Shown here: positions 59,212 to 64,000 of the stretch, piece by piece | How the letters are laid out: each line of letters begins with the position of its first letter | Position numbering within the stretch: the first letter of the stretch is position 1 | From: Bradyrhizobium sp. AS23.2 | GTDB taxonomy: Bacteria > Pseudomonadota > Alphaproteobacteria > Rhizobiales > Xanthobacteraceae | Direction of reading: 5' to 3' | NCBI RefSeq assembly: GCF_001908185.1 | Contig: NZ_LGHM01000033.1 | Span: 1 to 64,000 of the forward strand | Length of the DNA: 64,000 nucleotides | Notes under the pieces: generated by a model | The model's input: only the letters and a program-made list of their open reading frames with translations | Told to the model about the DNA's origin: nothing | Databases searched by the model: none | Made by a program: the position numbers and the translations under genes

Positions 59212-60342
59212 TTAAGCCGCTGGGTCGAGCCGCGCGTAGCGCAGCAGGTGATAGGCGGGATCGCCGAACTGGATGTTGATGGAGGAAATGCGCTTGAAAT
59301 AGTGACCAATATTGAGCTCGTCGGTCATGCCCATGCCGCCGTGCAGCTGCACGGCCTGGTCGGCGACGGACCTGCCGGCATAGCCGATCTTAGATTTAGC
59401 GCCTGACGCCAGCCGTGAAACGCCGGCCTCGCCCGCGCTGAGACTGAGATTGAGATGTTGCATCAGTGAGAGCGCCTCCTGATGCGCGATGAACATGTCG
59501 ACCATCCGGTGCTGCAGCACCTGAAACGAGCCGATCGTGGCTCCGAACTGCTTTCGTGTCTTTGAATACTCCAGCGTAGCCGAGTTCAGCTCGCCGATCG
59601 CGCCGACGGCTTCGGCACAGAGTGCTCCGATAACTCGATCACGGCAGGCTTCGAGCGCGGCGACGCCCTCGCCGTCCCCGCCAAGCAGCTCACCGCGGAC
59701 ATTCTTGAAACTGACCTCAGCGGCGCGGCGTCCGTCGATGGTCTTGAAGCTTTGCAGATGCAGGTTGGCCGCGTGCCGATCGACCACGAACAGACTGACG
59801 CCGTCGCGATCATGGCGATGGTCCGAGGTGCGGGCGGAGACAATGAGATAGTCCGCCCAGGGCGCAGCGATCACCGCCGTCTTCTCGCCTGTGAGCACGT
59901 AGTCGTTGCCATCGCGCCGCGCCGTGGTGGTGACGGTGGCGAGATCGAAACGCGAGCCCTTTTCAGTCCAGGCCAGCGCCCAGATATTCTCTCCCGCGAT
60001 GATGTCCGGAAGGAAGCTCTGCTTCTGTTCCTCGGAGCCCGCCTGCTCGATCAAGCCGCCGGCCAGAACGATCGTCTCGACGAACGGCTCGACCACGAGA
60101 TGGCGGCCGAACTCCTGCATGATGACCATGGTCGACAGCACCCCGCCGCCGAGCCCGCCAACAGCTTCCGAGAACGGCGCAGCGAGCAGGCCGAGCTCGG
60201 CGAAGGCACCCCACTGCTTGCGGCTAAAGCCGCCCTCGCTGGCGACGATCTTGCGTCGCGCGTCGAAATCGTACTGGTCGCGCAGCAGCCGCTGAACGCT
60301 GGATCGCAACAATTCCTGCTCTTCCGTGAACTGGATATCCAT
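59212..60342 (-). CDS. Acyl-CoA dehydrogenase (pair member 1)
   Basis: 376 residues. [20 protein letters not shown] begins the helical N-domain, and [20 protein letters not shown] the FAD/substrate region. [22 protein letters not shown] and [21 protein letters not shown] are C-terminal marks. The usual glutamate-bearing Y-E-G segment near the end is not evident. The next gene is a second dehydrogenase, and such split pairs can form heteromeric enzymes in sterol or unusual acyl degradation (inference). Confidence 0.87.
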   Translation of the reverse strand: MDIQFTEEQELLRSSVQRLLRDQYDFDARRKIVASEGGFSRKQWGAFAELGLLAAPFSEAVGGLGGGVLSTMVIMQEFGRHLVVEPFVETIVLAGGLIEQAGSEEQKQSFLPDIIAGENIWALAWTEKGSRFDLATVTTTARRDGNDYVLTGEKTAVIAAPWADYLIVSARTSDHRHDRDGVSLFVVDRHAANLHLQSFKTIDGRRAAEVSFKNVRGELLGGDGEGVAALEACRDRVIGALCAEAVGAIGELNSATLEYSKTRKQFGATIGSFQVLQHRMVDMFIAHQEALSLMQHLNLSLSAGEAGVSRLASGAKSKIGYAGRSVADQAVQLHGGMGMTDELNIGHYFKRISSINIQFGDPAYHLLRYARLDPAA

Positions 60343-60365
60343 CCGATCCTCTCGTACCGCCGTTG

Positions 60366-61547
60366 CTAGAGACCAAGCACTGCTTTCGCGATGATGTTGC
60401 GCTGGATCTCGTTCGATCCGCCGTAGATAGAGAGCTTGCGCGAATTGAGATATTTCTCCGACGCCGTGTGGCCATAGTCGGGGCCCGGCATGAAGTGGTT
60501 GGCGCTGACCGGATGCTCGCGGATCGCAAGTCCGTAATTGCCTATCGCGCGGTGCGTGAGTTCGGTGATGTTCTGAAAGATCTCGGTGCCGCGGATCTTG
60601 AACAGCGAGGCCGCCGGCCCCGGATCGATGCCGCGCGCCATCTGGGCGACGACACGAAGCTCGGTCGCTTCCAGCGCCAGCACGTCGAGCTCAACGCGGG
60701 CGATATCCCTGACGAATTCGAGATGGGCCGGGTCGTCCTCTGGGATCTCGGCCTTCACGATCCGCTTCAGTCGCTCGATGTAGCGCGTGGAGCGGCCGAT
60801 GCCGGCCATGCTGGTGCGCTCATTGCCGAGCAGGAATTTGGCGTAGCTCCAGCCCTTGTTCTCCTCGCCGATCAGGTTCTCGACGGGGACGCGGACGTTT
60901 TCCAGGAAGACGTCGTTGACCTCGTGGGAGCCGTCAATGGTGATGATCGGCCGGACCGTGACACCGGGCGACTTCATGTCGATCAGCAGGAATGAGATGC
61001 CGGACTGTGGTTTGGCAGTCGGATCGGTCCGCACCAGGCAAAAGATCCAGTCGGCATGCTGGGCCAACGTGGTCCAGGTCTTGTAGCCGTTGACGATGTA
61101 ATGGTCGCCATCGCGCACCGCCTTGGTGCGGACGGTGGCGAGGTCGGAGCCGGAGCCCGGCTCCGAATAGCCCTGGCACCACCAGTCATCGCCGGAGAGG
61201 ATGCGCGGCAGAAACTTCTTCTTCTGCGCTTCGTTGCCGAACGTATAGATGACCGGGCCGACCATGGTGACGCTGAACGCCAACGGCGGCATCGTGCCGG
61301 CGCGGGTCGTCTCCTGCTCGAAGACGAAGCGGCGCGTGATCGACCAGCCGGGTCCGCCATACTCCTTCGGCCAGAGCGGCGCGATCCAGCCCTTCTTGTG
61401 CAGGATGCGATGCCACAGCAGCATCTGCTCCTTGGAGAGATCGGTCTCCGGATTCGGAACGCGCATCTCCGCCGGATAATTCCCGGCGATGAAGGCGCGC
61501 ACTTCGTCGCGGAAGGCCGCGTCCTCCGGTGACAGCGCGAGCTCCAT
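60366..61547 (-). CDS. Acyl-CoA dehydrogenase (pair member 2)
   Basis: 393 residues from ATG at 61547 (MELALSPEDAAFRDEVRAF); a longer open frame upstream lacks similarity. QGYSEPGSGSDLATVRTKAVRDGD is the signature 1 region, VNGYKTWTTLAQHADWIF the second, and the C-terminus IYGGSNEIQRNIIAKAVLGL the third. It introduces a trans-2 double bond into acyl-CoA. The stop is 23 bp before pair member 1. Confidence 0.9.
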   Translation of the reverse strand: MELALSPEDAAFRDEVRAFIAGNYPAEMRVPNPETDLSKEQMLLWHRILHKKGWIAPLWPKEYGGPGWSITRRFVFEQETTRAGTMPPLAFSVTMVGPVIYTFGNEAQKKKFLPRILSGDDWWCQGYSEPGSGSDLATVRTKAVRDGDHYIVNGYKTWTTLAQHADWIFCLVRTDPTAKPQSGISFLLIDMKSPGVTVRPIITIDGSHEVNDVFLENVRVPVENLIGEENKGWSYAKFLLGNERTSMAGIGRSTRYIERLKRIVKAEIPEDDPAHLEFVRDIARVELDVLALEATELRVVAQMARGIDPGPAASLFKIRGTEIFQNITELTHRAIGNYGLAIREHPVSANHFMPGPDYGHTASEKYLNSRKLSIYGGSNEIQRNIIAKAVLGL

Positions 61548-61558
61548 CGGACCTGCTC

Positions 61559-62296
61559 CTACCACTTCTCGCCGAAAGGACGGATTTCCAGCTCGAATGT
61601 CCAGGCGCTCTTCGGCTGCTGGTAGAGCTGCCAATAGGATGCCGCGACGGACGACGGAGGCATCAGAAGGTCAGGATTGTCGAGCGCGTTCGGGCCGAGT
61701 GCCTCGATCCGGCGCTGCCGCACCCACTCGGTGTCGACGCCGGAGTCGATGACGAGATGCGCGACGTGGATGTTCTTCGACCCCAGCTCGCGCGCCATCG
61801 CCTGCGCGACGGCACGCAAGCCAAACTTGGCACTGGCGAAAGCGGCATAGCCGCTGCCACCGCGCAAGGAGGCGGTCGCGCCAGTGAAAAAGATATTGCC
61901 ACCGCCGCGCGGCAGCATCAGACGCGCCGCTTCACGTCCGGCCAGGAAGCCGGAATAGCAGGCCATTTCCCAGACTTTCCGGAACACGCGCTCGGTGGTG
62001 TCCAGGATCGGAAAGTTGACGTTGGCGCCGATGTTGAAGATGCAAACCTCAAGCGGCGCGAGCCTGTCGGCATCGCCGAGGAAGGAGATGATCTCCTCCT
62101 CCTTGCGCGCGTCGAGCGAGCGGGCGTGAATTTCGCCGCCGGCAGCCTCGATCTCCTGGACTAGCGGCGCCAGCTTGTCGCCATTGCGGCGGCCCGCAAA
62201 GATCGTAAAGCCTTCGGAGGCAAATTTCTTGGCGATCTCGCCGCCGATGTAATCGCCGGCACCAATGACAGCGACAGTCGCATTTCTCTTCTGCAT
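61559..62296 (-). CDS. SDR family oxidoreductase lacking the catalytic tyrosine
   Basis: 245 residues from ATG at 62296 (MQKRNATVAVIGAGDYIGGEIA). The loop GAGDYIGGEIAKKF replaces the canonical G-x-x-x-G-I-G. FNIGANVN is the NNAG equivalent. The active-site helix GGSGYAAFASAKFGLRAV has Lys, with Phe at the usual Tyr position and a Tyr three residues further back. C-terminus AWTFELEIRPFGEKW. Close to the SDR at 52871 in layout. It lies 11 bp before the acyl-CoA dehydrogenase start. Confidence 0.8.
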   Translation of the reverse strand: MQKRNATVAVIGAGDYIGGEIAKKFASEGFTIFAGRRNGDKLAPLVQEIEAAGGEIHARSLDARKEEEIISFLGDADRLAPLEVCIFNIGANVNFPILDTTERVFRKVWEMACYSGFLAGREAARLMLPRGGGNIFFTGATASLRGGSGYAAFASAKFGLRAVAQAMARELGSKNIHVAHLVIDSGVDTEWVRQRRIEALGPNALDNPDLLMPPSSVAASYWQLYQQPKSAWTFELEIRPFGEKW

Positions 62297-62353
62297 GGTA
62301 TCCTCCGGCCTCTGGTTTGACTGAACTCTTCGCTAATGGTGGCGGGCTGGCCC

Positions 62354-63901
62354 TCAGACTTGACCACGCAGCGACTCCGCCAGCTTGTGCTTTAGAATCT
62401 TGCCTGTCGATGTAGCCGGAAGGGCATCCAGCAGGATGATCTCCGAGGGACGCTTGTAGGAGGTGAGCTGCGGGGCGACGTGCGCCATCAGGTCCTGCAC
62501 CGTGGCCTTCGAGCCCTTGATCAGCTGCACAAAGGCCACGACCTCCTCATTGCCCTCGACCGGCCGCCCGACCACGGCGCATTGCACCACCGCATCGTGC
62601 GTACTCAACACGGCCTCTATCTCGGCCGGATAGACGTTGAATCCGGAGCGGATGATCATCTCCTTGGTCCGCCCGACGATGTAGAGGCAATCGCCCTCGA
62701 AGCGAGCGAGGTCACCGGTGTTGAACCAGCCCTCGGCATCGATCGCCTTCGCCGTCAGGTCAGGGGCCCGGTAGTAGCCGCGCATCACATTTGGGCCACG
62801 AACGTGGAGCTCGCCGACCTCACCATTGGCGACGGTCTTGCCAGTCCGACCGACGAGCTTTGCCTCAAGGCCCGGAAGAACCGTACCCACTGCGTGGTCG
62901 TGCCTGGGGTTATCGGGCCGGACGCCGGAAATCCCCGGCGAGCACTCGGTGATGCCATAGCCGTTGAGCAGCGGCAGGCCGAGCTCCTGCTCGACGCGCG
63001 ATTTGAGCTCCAGATCGAGCGGCGCTCCCGCCACCGCAATCAGGCGCAGCGCACCGCGCTCGAAGTTCGGCAGACCCGCGTTGCGCCGGTATTCAAGCAG
63101 GCGCTGGTAGGTCGCGGGCACGCCATTGAGGATGGTGATGCCCTCCTCCGCCATCGCCTTGACGAGTGCGGCGGGGTCGTACTTCGCGACCAGCCGCACC
63201 GTAGCGCCGACCATCAAAGTCATCGTAAGCAGCGAAATGCCGACGATATGCGAGATCGGCAGCACGCAATATTGCACGTCGGCCGATGTCATCTTCCGCC
63301 AGCCCGCCGTGCCCCTGGCGCTGAACAGGAGATTGCGGTGAGTCAGCATCACGCCCTTGGGCGTGCCCGTGGTTCCCGACGTGTAGATGAGAACCGCAAC
63401 CTGGCGCGAACCATCGTTCTCGACCGGCTCCGCGAACGTCTCCTCGTTCAGCGCGGTCACGCCGACGCCACGGAACTGACCGACATCCTGCAAGGAGGCG
63501 CCATACCGCGTGGCATGGTCGGCAGCTTCCTGCGACACGGCGGCGGTCAGGAAAACCCGACGAGCCCCGCTGTGATCCCTGATCTGGTCAATCTCGCGAG
63601 GCGACAGCCGCGGATTGACGACGATCGCCCACGCGTCGAGGCGGCTCGCGGCGAGCAGCAGACAGGCGAGTGGAATGGAGTTTTCGCTGACGATCATCAT
63701 GCGGTCGCCGGCCCGGATTCCGAGGGCTTGCAGCGCGGCCGCAACGCCGCTCACGCTCCGATCCAGCTCGCGATAGGTCAACTTTGCCGTGTCGTCGATC
63801 AGCGCGAGCCGGTCCGGCGTGGCATCGACGTACCGGTCGATCACGTCGTGGATCCGGTTTGGCAAACCTTCCAAATGCCCTGTCACCGTCTGCGTCACCA
63901 C
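62354..63901 (-). CDS. AMP-dependent acyl-CoA ligase (ANL superfamily)
   Basis: 515 residues. GTG start at 63901 after GGGAGGTTTCAG. VLIYTSGTTGTPKGVMLTH is the phosphate loop, LLNGYGITECSPG the A5 motif, GWFNTGDLARFEGDCLYIVGR the A7/A8 region and ATSTGKILKHKL carries the catalytic lysine near the end. It activates a carboxylic acid to its CoA thioester and is likely the entry step of the cluster downstream (SDR, two dehydrogenases, thiolase). The substrate is not readable from the sequence. Confidence 0.92.
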   Translation of the reverse strand: MVTQTVTGHLEGLPNRIHDVIDRYVDATPDRLALIDDTAKLTYRELDRSVSGVAAALQALGIRAGDRMMIVSENSIPLACLLLAASRLDAWAIVVNPRLSPREIDQIRDHSGARRVFLTAAVSQEAADHATRYGASLQDVGQFRGVGVTALNEETFAEPVENDGSRQVAVLIYTSGTTGTPKGVMLTHRNLLFSARGTAGWRKMTSADVQYCVLPISHIVGISLLTMTLMVGATVRLVAKYDPAALVKAMAEEGITILNGVPATYQRLLEYRRNAGLPNFERGALRLIAVAGAPLDLELKSRVEQELGLPLLNGYGITECSPGISGVRPDNPRHDHAVGTVLPGLEAKLVGRTGKTVANGEVGELHVRGPNVMRGYYRAPDLTAKAIDAEGWFNTGDLARFEGDCLYIVGRTKEMIIRSGFNVYPAEIEAVLSTHDAVVQCAVVGRPVEGNEEVVAFVQLIKGSKATVQDLMAHVAPQLTSYKRPSEIILLDALPATSTGKILKHKLAESLRGQV

Positions 63902-63958
63902 TGAAACCTCCCTGCAACGGCCCTTCGGGCTCGTTTCTTGCTTCGTGTGCGGTTCGGA

Positions 63959-64000
63959 TCAGGCGCTCTTGCGCCGTTCCGTCGCCAGCTGCGCGACGAT
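63959..64000 (-). CDS. C-terminal end of a leftward gene (cut by window edge)
   Basis: Only the last 13 codons are inside the window: IVAQLATERRKSA and stop at 63959-63961. The gene lies 57 bp upstream of the ligase start on the same strand, so it is likely part of the CoA cluster. Too short to name. Confidence 0.5.
   Translation of the reverse strand: MVAQLATERRKSA

Noticed and set aside
62480..63904. 474-codon open frame on the plus strand
   Set aside because: Antisense to the acyl-CoA ligase, which has all ANL motifs.

Overview
The window is GC-rich alphaproteobacterial chromosome. Gene content and protein style (LivJ-type binding proteins, many acyl-CoA and SDR enzymes, IorAB-type molybdoenzyme, many paralogous accessory genes) suggest Bradyrhizobium or a close Bradyrhizobiaceae relative. 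This assignment is inference from protein character only. I saw no rRNA, tRNA or CRISPR array.

Left part (1-31.5 kb) is accessory and worn. It begins with a MarR tail and truncated remnants (threonine dehydratase start, ABM monooxygenase end, a frameshifted conserved gene). Two winged-helix/TPR regulators (1855-3432, 10583-12229), two paralogous AraC regulators (4405-5366 frameshifted, 8769-9713 intact), NmrA-like SDRs, small secreted cupins, a YiiX-type cysteine hydrolase, XapX, DoxX, an isochorismatase-like hydrolase, a YtcJ-like amidohydrolase and two tandem metallo-beta-lactamase-fold hydrolases follow. Four sites in this part carry the same pair of AATCGCTC repeats spaced exactly 20 bp. 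Three of them lie 67-70 bp before a start codon, which looks like an operator of a small, undescribed regulon, possibly controlled by the resident AraC proteins. The SDR-cupin operon exists twice (7948-6766 and 30265-31482) with a shared upstream element pair. Export systems are an EmrAB-like pair (18589-21332) and an HlyD/fused ABC-2 permease/HlyD trio (25610-29968). dinB, a dead fitAB toxin-antitoxin locus, a YfcE-type phosphodiesterase and remnants of ku, cbtA and nitronate monooxygenase lie between them.

Middle part (31.5-48.4 kb) is a well-organised carbon module. A HEAT-repeat protein and a GH15 glucoamylase/trehalase run leftward. A long rightward, tightly spaced set then encodes a histidine phosphatase, a HAD hydrolase, transaldolase, polyphosphate glucokinase, glucose-6-phosphate isomerase, 6-phosphogluconate dehydrogenase, glucose-6-phosphate dehydrogenase, a glycogen debranching enzyme (GlgX), transketolase and a GH63-type glycosidase. 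Together they could free glucose from storage glucans, phosphorylate it with polyphosphate and cycle it through the oxidative pentose phosphate pathway for NADPH.

Right part (48.4-64 kb) starts with a scar region (IS3-family orfA stub, protein remnants, two small cysteine-motif proteins). It continues with leftward genes: an isoquinoline-oxidoreductase-like molybdenum hydroxylase pair, then a CoA-linked catabolic cluster (AMP ligase, SDR, two acyl-CoA dehydrogenases, thiolase, nitronate monooxygenase-like enzyme, iron-type alcohol dehydrogenase/maleylacetate reductase, LivJ-type binding protein, GST, SDR). The substrate cannot be read from the sequence.

A striking number of otherwise normal genes are broken by one base, often in runs of five or six identical bases. 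Either the assembly carries homopolymer errors or the region is decaying; raw reads would decide. Truncated remnants without a recoverable second half are more surely real decay.
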